Made by a program: the position numbers and the translations under genes
Shown here: positions 18,961 through 29,949 of the stretch, one piece after another
Layout of the letters: every line of letters begins with the position of its first letter
How positions within the stretch are numbered: position 1 is the stretch's first letter
Notes under the pieces: model-generated
The model's database searches: none
What the model saw: the letters and a program-made list of their open reading frames with translations, nothing else
Told to the model about the DNA's origin: nothing
DNA from: an uncultured Dehalococcoidia bacterium
GTDB lineage: Bacteria; Chloroflexota; Dehalococcoidia; Lucifugimonadales; G958296245
Length of the DNA: 64,000 nt
Assembly (NCBI GenBank): GCA_958296245.1
Contig: OY282458.1
Location: 1,114,440-1,178,439, forward strand
Direction: 5' to 3'

Positions 18961-19272
18961 ATGAATCCGCAGGTATCGGTCCCCGGTGACGCTATCGCCG
19001 CGTTCTGCCAAGAGCACGGGATCAAGCGGCTCGCCATCTTTGGCTCGGCGCTGCGTGAGGACTTTGGGCCGGAGAGCGATATAGACGTGCTCGTCGATTT
19101 CGAGCCGGATCGCATTCCTGGGCTGTTGGGCGTCGCCGGCATGGAGTTGGAGTTGTCCGAGGTCCTTGGCAGAGACGTGGACCTGGTAACCCGCGCGGCC
19201 GTGCAGGAGAGCCGAAATTACATTCGTCGCAGGTCTATCCTTGAATCGGCAGAGGTGGTCTATGGAACGTGA
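18961..19272 (+). CDS. MNT-type minimal nucleotidyltransferase (antitoxin-like)
   Basis: 103 residues with ATG nine bases after GGAGG. The core GSALREDFGPESDIDVLVDF is the GSx(10)DxD nucleotidyltransferase motif with both metal aspartates. Such small proteins are usually the antitoxin half of HepT-MntA pairs and AMPylate the HEPN toxin. The expected HepT gene is absent: upstream is a gene relic, downstream a second relic begins eight bases after the stop. The gene may be an orphan or serve the restriction locus. Confidence 0.8.
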   Translation: MNPQVSVPGDAIAAFCQEHGIKRLAIFGSALREDFGPESDIDVLVDFEPDRIPGLLGVAGMELELSEVLGRDVDLVTRAAVQESRNYIRRRSILESAEVVYGT

Positions 19273-19279
19273 CGGCGCC

Positions 19280-19449
19280 ATGACGCCTGATCAACTCACA
19301 TCCCTTGCCGCCTCCGGCGAGTCAGAGACGCTGGAGTTCAAGGCCACCACCGGGACGCGCCGCGAGGCGGCTAGGGCAGTGTGCGCCTTCCTGAACCGGC
19401 GCGGCGGGCGGGCGCTGTTCGGGGTGACGCAGGCCGGGGCCGCGGATTA
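19280..19449 (+). pseudogene. truncated 5' end of an AlbA_2/Schlafen-like gene
   Basis: From the ATG at 19280 about 55 codons match the start of the intact gene at 20230 (SGESETLEFKATTGTRREAA against TGESETLEFKETTGTRREAA), with about 85 % base identity. Homology stops near 19446, exactly where the convergent vapC gene ends; beyond this the frame runs antisense to vapBC and is meaningless. The copy is therefore cut by the toxin-antitoxin pair. Confidence 0.75.
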
Positions 19450-19833
19450 CCAGAGGCGGCGAACGCCGTACCGGTCGAAGAGCGACTCAATGGAGATGAA
19501 CGTCAGGTTGCGCGACAACGCCTGGGCTATGAGCATTCGGTCGAAGGGGTCGCGGAGGGGGCCCGGCAGGGCTCCGGCGCGGGCGGCGTCAACTACGGTT
19601 ATCGGCAGCTCCTCGAAGTTCTCGCTGGCTATGTGGCCGGCAATGTCCTCGGCCAGACCTTCCGCGTCGGGGAGTCTGCGGGCGCGGTATTTGGCGGCGA
19701 TTTCCCAGGCCGACACCGCGCTGACCAGCACGTCGTTTTCCCCATCCGATATCGCGCGCCGGGCGGCCGCTGATAAGCGTTTGCTGCCGGCGGACCACCA
19801 GATGAACGTGTGGGTATCCAGCAGAAGGCGCAC
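19447..19833 (-). CDS. vapC: PIN-domain ribonuclease toxin, VapC family
   Basis: 128 residues, GTG start. The PIN acidic residues are visible: LLLDTHTFIWW (Asp6), SAWEIA (Glu) and DPFDRMLIAQA (two Asp), as expected for a magnesium-dependent RNase that cuts tRNA or other RNA. It follows its antitoxin gene by three bases. The pair lies antisense inside the hsdS-hsdR interval, between a truncated and an intact AlbA-type gene. Confidence 0.88.
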   Translation of the reverse strand: MRLLLDTHTFIWWSAGSKRLSAAARRAISDGENDVLVSAVSAWEIAAKYRARRLPDAEGLAEDIAGHIASENFEELPITVVDAARAGALPGPLRDPFDRMLIAQALSRNLTFISIESLFDRYGVRRLW

Positions 19834-19836
19834 AGG

Positions 19837-20091
19837 CTACGCCCTTCCCTCCCACGCGGCCAGATCCTCCTCCGGCAGCGGGTCGAAGAAGAAGCTGTCG
19901 TCGAACACGGCTTCGTCCAGCTCGATCCGGCCCTTCCACGAGCCTGGCAGCCGCTTCCCGCGAGGCCGGCAACTCACCAGTCGGGCGACCGGAGCGCCGT
20001 TGCGAGCTATGATGACCTCTTCCCCGGCCTCCACCTGCGCCAGCAGGCGCGACAGATGGGTCTTCGCTTCATGCACATTTACCGTTACCAC
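19837..20091 (-). CDS. Phd/YefM-type antitoxin
   Basis: 84 residues from a GTG at 20091 with GAGGAG upstream. The N-terminal VNVHEAKTHLSRLLAQVEAG and EEVIIARNGAPVARLV are the Phd/YefM dimerisation and DNA-binding fold; the acidic C-terminus (DDSFFFDPLPEEDLAAWEG) should wrap the PIN toxin. It is expected to repress its own operon with VapC. Confidence 0.88.
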   Translation of the reverse strand: MVTVNVHEAKTHLSRLLAQVEAGEEVIIARNGAPVARLVSCRPRGKRLPGSWKGRIELDEAVFDDSFFFDPLPEEDLAAWEGRA

Positions 20092-20229
20092 CGCCGGCTC
20101 CTCGAGGACAAGGTTAGCTAACGGTATGACTAGCAGGGGAGGCTGTCAAGCGAAGCAGCCGCCCGTGAGCGCGCTTCACGCGGGGGAAGATGCGCCGGGC
20201 ATCCGCTCAGAAAGTGCGAGGTCACTATC

Positions 20230-21639
20230 TTGACGCCCGATGAGATAGCCGCTCTCGTTATGACCGGCGAGTCCGAGACGCTGGAGTTCAAGGAAACCAC
20301 CGGGACGCGCCGCGAGGCAGCTAGGACGGTGTGCGCCTTCCTGAACCAGCGCGGCGGGCAGGTGCTGTTCGGGGTGACGCCGGCCGGCGCCGCGGCTGGG
20401 CAACAGGTCAGCGAGCGCACCATCGAGGAGTTGAGCGCCGAGCTCCAACGAATCGACCCTCCGGCATTTCCGACGGTCGAACGGGTCCGCGTGGACGGCG
20501 GCCGCGAGGTAATCGTAGTCAGCGCGGGCCAGGGCACGTCGAGGCCGTATGCCTACCGAGGCAATGCCTACCGCCGGGTCGGAAACGCCACGCGGGAAAT
20601 GTCCGCAGACGAATACAACCGTATGCTCTTCGAGCGGATGCACAGTGAGCAGCGTTGGGAGAATCAGCCCGCCGCAGAGTGGTCGGTCGATGACCTCGAC
20701 GTAGCGGAAATTCGACGGACGGTCGCCGAAGCCGTCAGGCGCGGGCGGCTTGAGGAGCCTGTAAGCGGGGACCCTTCCGACCTGCTGCGCGGACTGGGCC
20801 TTATGCGTGACGGCGTGCTGTTTCGGGCGGCGGCGGTGCTGTTTGGGAGCGCGGAGCGGCTGGAGTTCGAGATGCCGCAGTGCTTGCTGCGCGTCGCCCG
20901 TTTCCGTGGGTCAGACCGTATGGAGTTTCTGGACAACCGCCAATTCAACGGAAACGCCTTTGCTCTCCTCGCAAACGCGGAGCGCTTCCTGCGAGAAACC
21001 CTGCCCATAGCCGGGCGATTCGAACAGGACCGCTTCGAGCGGGTGGACGAACCCCTGTATCCACCTCTGGCCACACGCGAGGCATTTGCGAACGCCCTGT
21101 GCCACCGCGACTATTCCATCGGCGGCGGCTCGGTTGGCATAGCGACTTACGATGACCGCCTGGAGGTGACCTCCTCCGGCTCACTGCACTTCGGCTTGAC
21201 CCCGGAGAAGCTGTTCTCCCCGCACGAGTCGCGGCCGTGGAATCCGTTGATCGCCCGCACCTTCTACAGGCGCGGGGTCATCGAGGAATGGGGAAACGGG
21301 ACGCTGAAGATGGCTGCATTGACCAGCGAGGCGGGGCTCCCGGTGCCGGAGATAGAGGACGACGGCCTATGCGTCACCGTGCGGTTCCGGAACGTCCGAT
21401 TCGTGCACCAGCCAGGTGACGGCAAAGTCAGCCCCGCCCAGAGACGGGAGGCGGTCCTCGTCCTGCTGGATGGCACGGAGGATGGTTTGACACGCCGCGA
21501 AATTCACGCCCGATTGGGTCCCGGCGTCAGCGAGCGGCAGGTGCGGAGGACACTGGGGGAGTTGAAAGACAGAGGGTTGATTGTGCTCACGAATCGCGGA
21601 CGGTTGACGCGCTGGAGACGCGGGCAGGGGGCGCGATAG
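20230..21639 (+). CDS. AlbA_2/Schlafen-like ATP-binding protein with C-terminal winged helix
   Basis: 469 residues, TTG start (the related fragment at 19280 has ATG at the same place). Residues 1-130 are an AlbA_2 domain (GESETLEFKETTG, FLNQRGGQVLFGV); about 260-400 carry the COG2865-type ATPase region (ATREAFANALCHRDYSIGGG, GNGTLKM); the last 60 residues form a winged helix (LTRREIHARLGPGVSERQVR). Such proteins often lie beside type I restriction genes and toxin-antitoxin loci; their role is not settled. The gene ends inside the first units of the minisatellite that follows. Confidence 0.85.
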   Translation: MTPDEIAALVMTGESETLEFKETTGTRREAARTVCAFLNQRGGQVLFGVTPAGAAAGQQVSERTIEELSAELQRIDPPAFPTVERVRVDGGREVIVVSAGQGTSRPYAYRGNAYRRVGNATREMSADEYNRMLFERMHSEQRWENQPAAEWSVDDLDVAEIRRTVAEAVRRGRLEEPVSGDPSDLLRGLGLMRDGVLFRAAAVLFGSAERLEFEMPQCLLRVARFRGSDRMEFLDNRQFNGNAFALLANAERFLRETLPIAGRFEQDRFERVDEPLYPPLATREAFANALCHRDYSIGGGSVGIATYDDRLEVTSSGSLHFGLTPEKLFSPHESRPWNPLIARTFYRRGVIEEWGNGTLKMAALTSEAGLPVPEIEDDGLCVTVRFRNVRFVHQPGDGKVSPAQRREAVLVLLDGTEDGLTRREIHARLGPGVSERQVRRTLGELKDRGLIVLTNRGRLTRWRRGQGAR

Positions 21640-21904
21640 GGGCGCGATAGGGGCGCGATTTGGGGGCGCGATAGGGGCGCGATAAGGGGCGCGATAAGGG
21701 GCGTGATGGGGGCGCGATTTAGGGGGCACGATAGGGGGCACGATAGGGGCGCGATAAGGGGCGCGATAGGGGCGCGATAGGGGGCGTGATGGGGGCGCGA
21801 TTTAGGGGCGCGATGGGGGCACGATAGGGGCACGATAGGGGCACGATAAGGGGCGCGATGGGGGCGCGATGGGGGCACGATGGGGGCACGATAGGGGCGC
21901 GATG
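21627..21904. repeat. minisatellite, 24 units of a 10-14 base motif GGGGCGCGATA
   Basis: About 24 head-to-tail units of GGGGC(G/A)CGAT followed by nothing, A, AA or TTTA run from the last codons of the ATPase gene to 20 bases before hsdR. Unit lengths vary (10, 11, 12, 14), and GCGTGAT and GCACGAT variants are interspersed. There are no spacers, so it is not a CRISPR array. Stops occur in every plus-strand frame. Confidence 0.95.
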
Positions 21905-21924
21905 GGTCTTACCGGAGTCCGGCC

Positions 21925-24916
<2,992 letters not shown>

Positions 24917-24924
<8 letters not shown>

Positions 24925-25327
24925 ACGTGGCGGCAGGTACGAGGGCCTCCGACAACGTGTCGAGTATTGGGCGGAGCGTCTGCACGTCGTTGCGCCGCGC
25001 GTGCGCGTCCGGAACATGACGCGCAAGTGGGGCTCCTACTCGACGTCCGGGACTATCACTCTCGCAACCGACTTGAGCCATCAGGAAGATGGGTTCCAGG
25101 ACTTCGTTATCGCGCACGAATTACTCCATCTGCGTGTGCCGAACCACGGCAAGCTGTTCAAGGCGCTGATGAGTGCTCATGTTCCCAATTGGAGAGCGTA
25201 CGAGCCGGGGGCTCGACCGCCCCATCGCTCGTCCGGACACCAGGCAACCTTCGGTCGAACCGGTAGCGTGGGGGCTCGGTCAGGCGACCCCGGTCCGACT
25301 TCCTCGACTACGCCGCACCACCCTTAG
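24917..25327 (+). CDS. YgjP-like (DUF45) zinc metallopeptidase
   Basis: 136 residues from the ATG at 24917, which follows GGGA and overlaps hsdR by eight bases. Residues 33-75 carry [16 protein letters not shown] and the zinc site HELLH with the downstream NHGKLF, the YgjP/DUF45 pattern (W-G-S-C replaced by W-G-S-Y). The C-terminal 50 residues are low-complexity and may be spurious extension. These small peptidases are regularly found at the end of type I restriction operons; their target is unknown. Confidence 0.85.
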
Positions 25328-25471
25328 CCTGGCATCATTATCGACGCTGCGCCTAGTCTCCCTTCTGAGCCTGTCGGCTTCCTTCATTGGCCGGTCCGAC
25401 TGCGGACGACATATTTCTGCGACATTTCATCGCTACCGTGAGTACAGATACTCCACCAAAGAGGTGAAACG

Positions 25472-26971
25472 ATGATTTACAAGAGACTGATGACGAAAAT
25501 CCTGGTTGGGTCGGTACTGGGGGCTATACTCTCCGCGGTGATAATCAACGGCTGCACAGCCGACACCGGACTCGGAGACGGCCAAGATTCTGACCGCGCC
25601 ACGGTAAGCCAGGGCATCTCAGAGCGAGAAGGTGGTGACTCTGAAGGTGAGCATAGCAATGGACGCGAAGGCAACGAATCCGGCGAAGGAAGGACAGAAG
25701 GCAGCGGCGGAGAGCACGGCTCTGGTGGTGAAAGCGGCAGTGAATCCGGCGGAGCCGGTGGCGAAGAAGGCAGCGCCAATATGTTGGCGCCGGATGAGAC
25801 CTTCGACGCAGTTCGAGGCGGCGCACGACTGATCCTGAGCTACGACGCTGCAAGCAATTCCTTCAAGGGCACTGTGGAGAACACGACCAACGGCGTGCTG
25901 GACCGTGTCAGGATCGAAGTGCATCTCTCGAACGGAACGGAGCTGGGGCCGACGACTCCGACGGACATGGCTCCGGGCGAGGTGGCGCCAATCAACCTGC
26001 CTGCGACGCCAGCATCGTTCACCGGATGGACAGCGCATGCCGAGGTTGGCGGAGGTGATGGCGAGTCGGGCGGCGGTGAGTCGGGCGGCGAGCATGGCGG
26101 CAGCGAGTCTGGCGGCAGCGAGATCGGTGAAGCAGCCATGTCTAGCCCGATCATTCCGCTCGGACAGTCGTGGAGCGGCGTTCTCGGCGGCCTGGCAGTT
26201 TCCGCGCAGTACGATGCGACAACGCAGTCTGTCAACGCAACGGTACAGAATACGCTCTCGCAGAAACTTTGCTATGTGCAATCCGAACCTCACCTGAAGT
26301 CGGGAACGACGACAGTAGGAGAGCTTGGGCCCGAGAAGCTGGGACACCTGAACCCTGGACAGGAAGCAACGACAAGCCTGACGGTCGCCAGTGAACCGAA
26401 TCTTGCCGGAGTTTCTTACGATGGATATGTCATCCACATGGAGGTCTTTGACTGCGGCGGTCCTGGTCCCGTACCTCACACAGGAGGGGAAGGCAGCGAG
26501 TCCGGCGGAGGAGGTGCTGAAGGCAGCGGCGGGGAGCACGGCTCTGGTGGTGAAAGCGGCAGTGAATCCGGCGGATCCGGTGGCGAAGAAGGCAGCGCAA
26601 ATATGTTGGCGCCGGATGAGACCTTCCACGGAGTTCGCGGCGGCGCTCGACTGATCCTGAGCTACGACGCTCCAAGCAACTCCTTCAAAGGCACTGTGAA
26701 GAACACGACCAACGGCGTGCTGGACCGTGTCAGGATCGAGGTGCATCTTTCGAACGGAACGGAGCTGGGTCCTACGACTCCGACGGACATGGCCCCAGGC
26801 GAGGTGGCGCCGATCAACCTGCCGGCGACGCCAGCATCGTTCACCGGATGGACAGCACATGCCGAGGTTGGTACCGGGGGTGAGGGGAGCGAGTCGGGCG
26901 GGGAGCATGGCAGCGGCAGTGAATCCGGCGGCGAACACGGTAGTGGCGGCGAGAGTCGAGGCGGCGGCTAG
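25472..26971 (+). CDS. secreted or lipid-anchored protein with three repeated beta domains
   Basis: 499 residues with ATG after GAGGTG. The first 27 residues are a signal sequence ending IINGC, close to a lipobox. Then come alternating Gly/Ser/Glu/His-rich linkers (GGEHGSGGESGSESGG) and three domains of about 95 residues. Domains 1 and 3 (each starting ANMLAPDETF) are nearly identical; domain 2 (PLGQSWSGVLGGLAV) is a divergent relative. They resemble FxLYD-type or similar beta-sandwich domains (GTVENTTNGVLDRVRIEVHL). The acidic linkers may bind calcium; this is a guess. Function unknown. Confidence 0.75.
   Translation: MIYKRLMTKILVGSVLGAILSAVIINGCTADTGLGDGQDSDRATVSQGISEREGGDSEGEHSNGREGNESGEGRTEGSGGEHGSGGESGSESGGAGGEEGSANMLAPDETFDAVRGGARLILSYDAASNSFKGTVENTTNGVLDRVRIEVHLSNGTELGPTTPTDMAPGEVAPINLPATPASFTGWTAHAEVGGGDGESGGGESGGEHGGSESGGSEIGEAAMSSPIIPLGQSWSGVLGGLAVSAQYDATTQSVNATVQNTLSQKLCYVQSEPHLKSGTTTVGELGPEKLGHLNPGQEATTSLTVASEPNLAGVSYDGYVIHMEVFDCGGPGPVPHTGGEGSESGGGGAEGSGGEHGSGGESGSESGGSGGEEGSANMLAPDETFHGVRGGARLILSYDAPSNSFKGTVKNTTNGVLDRVRIEVHLSNGTELGPTTPTDMAPGEVAPINLPATPASFTGWTAHAEVGTGGEGSESGGEHGSGSESGGEHGSGGESRGGG
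25697..26875 (+). repeat. internal duplication inside the secreted protein gene
   Basis: About 360 bases at 25697-26058 recur at 26518-26875 with only scattered changes, covering a linker and a whole domain. The near identity at silent positions points to a recent duplication. Confidence 0.85.
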
Positions 26972-27026
26972 GGCCGATCGGATTCGGCTGAGTTAAGATG
27001 CCGAAACTTCAAGTGAGATAATCTCA

Positions 27027-27254
27027 TCATAGACGCGGTGTCTCTATGAGGTATCGCGTCTGGGCTGCCGTCGTCACTGGTGTGGGCGTCGGCTGCGCGG
27101 CTTCAACAGGAACAGACGCAGGAGTCGGCAAAGGGTTCGCCTCGGGCCGCGCTTTCGGCGCTGGGATGTCCCCGCCGCATCCATACACGGCCAGCAACGA
27201 CACCAACACCGCCAGCGCGAGCAACCCCCGTCTTGTGTTTGCCTTCATGCTCAT
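27027..27254 (-). CDS. small proline-rich lipoprotein
   Basis: 75 residues, or 73 from the ATG at 27248. A charged start (KANTRRG), a hydrophobic stretch (LLALAVLVSLLAVYG) and a cysteine followed by Gly-Gly form a lipoprotein signal (LAVYGC). The mature part is short and Pro/Ala/Thr-rich. The start overlaps the stop of the propeller gene by four bases (ATGA). It may be the truncated head of a lost gene joined here by the local duplication. Confidence 0.55.
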   Translation of the reverse strand: MSMKANTRRGLLALAVLVSLLAVYGCGGDIPAPKARPEANPLPTPASVPVEAAQPTPTPVTTAAQTRYLIETPRL

Positions 27255-29467
27255 TGGATCACTGCTTGCAGGCGATTGTCCTCTCCTACTATCACCAAGA
27301 CACGAATATCTGTGCCGTCCGGCGCCATTGTGTAAAGCACAATGTCCTTCGGTTTCCCGGGGCTACCGTCGATGTCGTAGGTAATGCGAGAGGCGATTCT
27401 GGAGCCGTCGGGAGACCAGGACGCATATACATTATAATAGACGTCTATGCCGATTTCACGAAGGTCAGATCCATCTGAGTTGACCACGTAGACAGCCGCC
27501 CCAGTCCCCAGAATCCGAGTTCCGTCAGGAGACCACTCCAATATGCCAAAGGCGTACTGAGCAATTTCGATTAGATCAGAGCCGTCGTCCCTGACTGTGT
27601 ACAGCGATGAACTCTCAGCATTATCCTGGTGGACGTAGTACGCGAATGTCAATGTCTTGCCGTCGGGAGACCATGCTGGGCCAGATGTTCCCCAAGATAC
27701 AGTGCTAGTGCTGTTGATGGAATCCCCGACGAACAGCCGTCTCGGAACCGTGCCGTCAGCGCGCACAGAATAGAGGACCGCTCTGGTGCTCGGCCTCACA
27801 CCTTCTTCAGATGCGGGAACGTCTTCTACAACAAAGAAAGCTAGATTTTCCCCATCAGGCGACCACACAGGGCCAGCTGTGAGACTGCTAACTGGGGGTA
27901 TTTCTCCCGTAACTACTCTGAATTCGGACCCATCCGAATTCATTGTGTAGATGCTTTTTCCCCAAGCATCTCTAAACGCGATGTGGTCGCCGTCCGGCGA
28001 CCACACTGGAAGGACGCTTACGGCGCCCGTGAAGTTCGTGAGCATCCGCCTATCTGATCCGTCCAACGCTGAAGTCACTATATTGTATGAGATTCCATCT
28101 TCGCTTAGCGCGTTGTACACGATGCGGGACCCGTCCGGGGAAATATCAGGAGAGCCGCCCACCGTATCGGTGTACCTCAGCCATTCTCCGGAGCCGTCCG
28201 AGCGGATGATGGCCGAGGGTGACAGAGCTATGTACTCCCCGTCGGGCGTCCACTGAGGTGTGAACCTTTCATAACTCTGAACCTCCCAATATGTATCATC
28301 ATCCGATAGCCTGTGATCTTCGTAACCACTCACTGCTTGCAGGCGATTGTCCTCTCCTCCTATCACCAAGACACGAATATCTGTGCCGTCCGGCGCCATT
28401 GTGTAAAGCACAATGTCCTTCGGTTTCCTTCTGGAATCGTAGCTTCCGTAGGTAATGCGAGAGGCGATTCTGGAGCCGTCGGGAGACCAGGACGCATAAT
28501 GGCCGCCTATGCCGATTTCACGAAGGTCAGATCCATCTGAGTTGATCAAATGGATAGTCCTCCACCACTCAGAGAACAGAATCTGAGTTCCGTCAGGAGA
28601 CCACTCCAATTGGCCAATGACAGAGGGGCGCTGAGCAATTTCGATTGGATCAGAGCCGTCGTCCCTGACTGTGTACAGCGATAAACCCTCAGCATTATCC
28701 TGGTGGTCATAGTACGGGAATGCCAATGTCTTGCCGTCGGGAGACCATGCTGGATCATATGTTCCCCAAGATACAGTGCTAGTGCTGTTGATGGAATCCC
28801 CGACGAACAGCCGTCTCGGAACCGTGCCGTCAGCGCGCACAGAATAGAGGACCGCTCTGGTGCTCGGCCTCACACCTTCTTCAGATGCGGGAACGTCTTC
28901 TACAGCAAAGAAAGCTAGATTTTCCCCATCAGGCGACCACACAGGGTCAGATCTGAGACTGCTAACTGGGGGTATTTCTCCCGTAACTTCTCTGAATTCG
29001 GACCCATCCGATTTCATTGTGTAGATGCTTTTTCCCCAAGCATCTCTGAACGCGATGTGGTCGCCGGACGGCGACCACACTGGAGAGACGCTTACGGAGC
29101 GCGAGTAGTCTGTGAGCATCCGCCTATCTGATCCGTCCAACGCTGAAGTCACTATATTGTATGCGGTTCCATCTTCGCTTGGCGCGTTGTACACGATGCG
29201 GGACCCGTCCGGGGAAATATCAGGAGCGCCGCCCACCGTATCAGTGTACCTCAGCCATTCTCCGGAGCCGTCCGAGCGGATGATGGCCGAGGGTGACAGA
29301 GCTATGTACTCCCCGTCGGGTGTCCACTGAGGTGTGAACCTGTCATACTGCCGAGCCGCCGGATGTGCATCATTCAAGTGACCTTCGTAACCACAGAAAA
29401 ACCCAGTCGACGACGCCAGTATCGCCAGCAACACCCCCAATGCGAACAACGGCTTCACGCTCCTCAT
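27251..29467 (-). CDS. exported double TolB-like beta-propeller protein
   Basis: 738 residues from the ATG at 29467, which has GGAGGAG eight bases upstream; the frame is open 23 codons further. The signal peptide is RSVKPLFALGVLLAILASSTG. The rest is two nearly identical propellers of about 345 residues, each with six or more PD40/WD40-like motifs (W-S-P-D-G), as in TolB or the DPP-IV type. The second starts again with YERFTPQWTPDGEYIALSP. The internal copy and the separate gene at 29946 are over 90 % identical at DNA level. A surface or periplasmic binding role is likely; no catalytic domain is seen. Confidence 0.8.
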   Translation of the reverse strand: MRSVKPLFALGVLLAILASSTGFFCGYEGHLNDAHPAARQYDRFTPQWTPDGEYIALSPSAIIRSDGSGEWLRYTDTVGGAPDISPDGSRIVYNAPSEDGTAYNIVTSALDGSDRRMLTDYSRSVSVSPVWSPSGDHIAFRDAWGKSIYTMKSDGSEFREVTGEIPPVSSLRSDPVWSPDGENLAFFAVEDVPASEEGVRPSTRAVLYSVRADGTVPRRLFVGDSINSTSTVSWGTYDPAWSPDGKTLAFPYYDHQDNAEGLSLYTVRDDGSDPIEIAQRPSVIGQLEWSPDGTQILFSEWWRTIHLINSDGSDLREIGIGGHYASWSPDGSRIASRITYGSYDSRRKPKDIVLYTMAPDGTDIRVLVIGGEDNRLQAVSGYEDHRLSDDDTYWEVQSYERFTPQWTPDGEYIALSPSAIIRSDGSGEWLRYTDTVGGSPDISPDGSRIVYNALSEDGISYNIVTSALDGSDRRMLTNFTGAVSVLPVWSPDGDHIAFRDAWGKSIYTMNSDGSEFRVVTGEIPPVSSLTAGPVWSPDGENLAFFVVEDVPASEEGVRPSTRAVLYSVRADGTVPRRLFVGDSINSTSTVSWGTSGPAWSPDGKTLTFAYYVHQDNAESSSLYTVRDDGSDLIEIAQYAFGILEWSPDGTRILGTGAAVYVVNSDGSDLREIGIDVYYNVYASWSPDGSRIASRITYDIDGSPGKPKDIVLYTMAPDGTDIRVLVIVGEDNRLQAVIQ

Positions 29468-29532
29468 CGTGAAACTCCTCCGAAGTCCGTCTGATTCTTT
29501 TCTTCCATCCTGTCCCGAACCACGCTCGTATG

Positions 29533-29949
29533 TCATGGGTTCACCGTAACCACATGCTCGACTTGTGCCGTGCTCCCGTCGGCGTCGGTTACATGGAGCA
29601 GGATAGGAACTCCCCTCTGGTCGACCGAGTCTGATGCGTCCACGTCCGGGAGGTATATGGAAACGGAGGACGACGTGTCATTGGGAGAAAACACCAAGCC
29701 GCTCCACTTCGGTGAAGACCATTTGTAGGCGTATGGCGACACACCTGCTGACACGTCTGCGGTTAACCGAACGTTCGTTAGCTCTCTCCCTGAAGATGGT
29801 CCCGAGATGGACGCACGCGGGACCCTCTGGTACAGAGCGTAGATCGCCATCACGTCGAAGGGATGAGGAGAGCAGTCGGGCTCGGAGAAGGATGTAGATG
29901 CTACTCCCGGGTGGTAGCCATGCACCCTATGGTTATAGTTCATACTCAT
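29533..29949 (-). CDS. C-terminal piece of a metalloprotease-like protein with a PKD-like domain
   Basis: 138 residues. Residues 1-45 end in PHPFDVMAIYALYQR, which resembles the segment after the active site of matrixin-type zinc peptidases; the catalytic HExxH is missing. The remainder (SISGPSSGRELTNVRLTADV ... AQVEHVVTVNP) looks like a PKD or Ig-like module. It has no signal peptide and begins at an ATGA overlap with the propeller gene upstream. It is probably the tail of a larger gene separated from its head by the insertion of the propeller unit. Confidence 0.5.
   Translation of the reverse strand: MSMNYNHRVHGYHPGVASTSFSEPDCSPHPFDVMAIYALYQRVPRASISGPSSGRELTNVRLTADVSAGVSPYAYKWSSPKWSGLVFSPNDTSSSVSIYLPDVDASDSVDQRGVPILLHVTDADGSTAQVEHVVTVNP

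Noticed and set aside
19241-20233. 330-codon plus-strand frame
   Set aside because: Only its first 55 or so codons after 19280 are gene-derived; the rest is antisense to vapC and the antitoxin.
21627-21904. Minisatellite taken as a CRISPR array
   Set aside because: Units are 10-14 bases and directly adjoining; there are no unique spacers.
25619-26938. 439-codon minus-strand frame
   Set aside because: It mirrors the internal repeats of the secreted protein on the other strand, which has the signal peptide and ribosome binding site.
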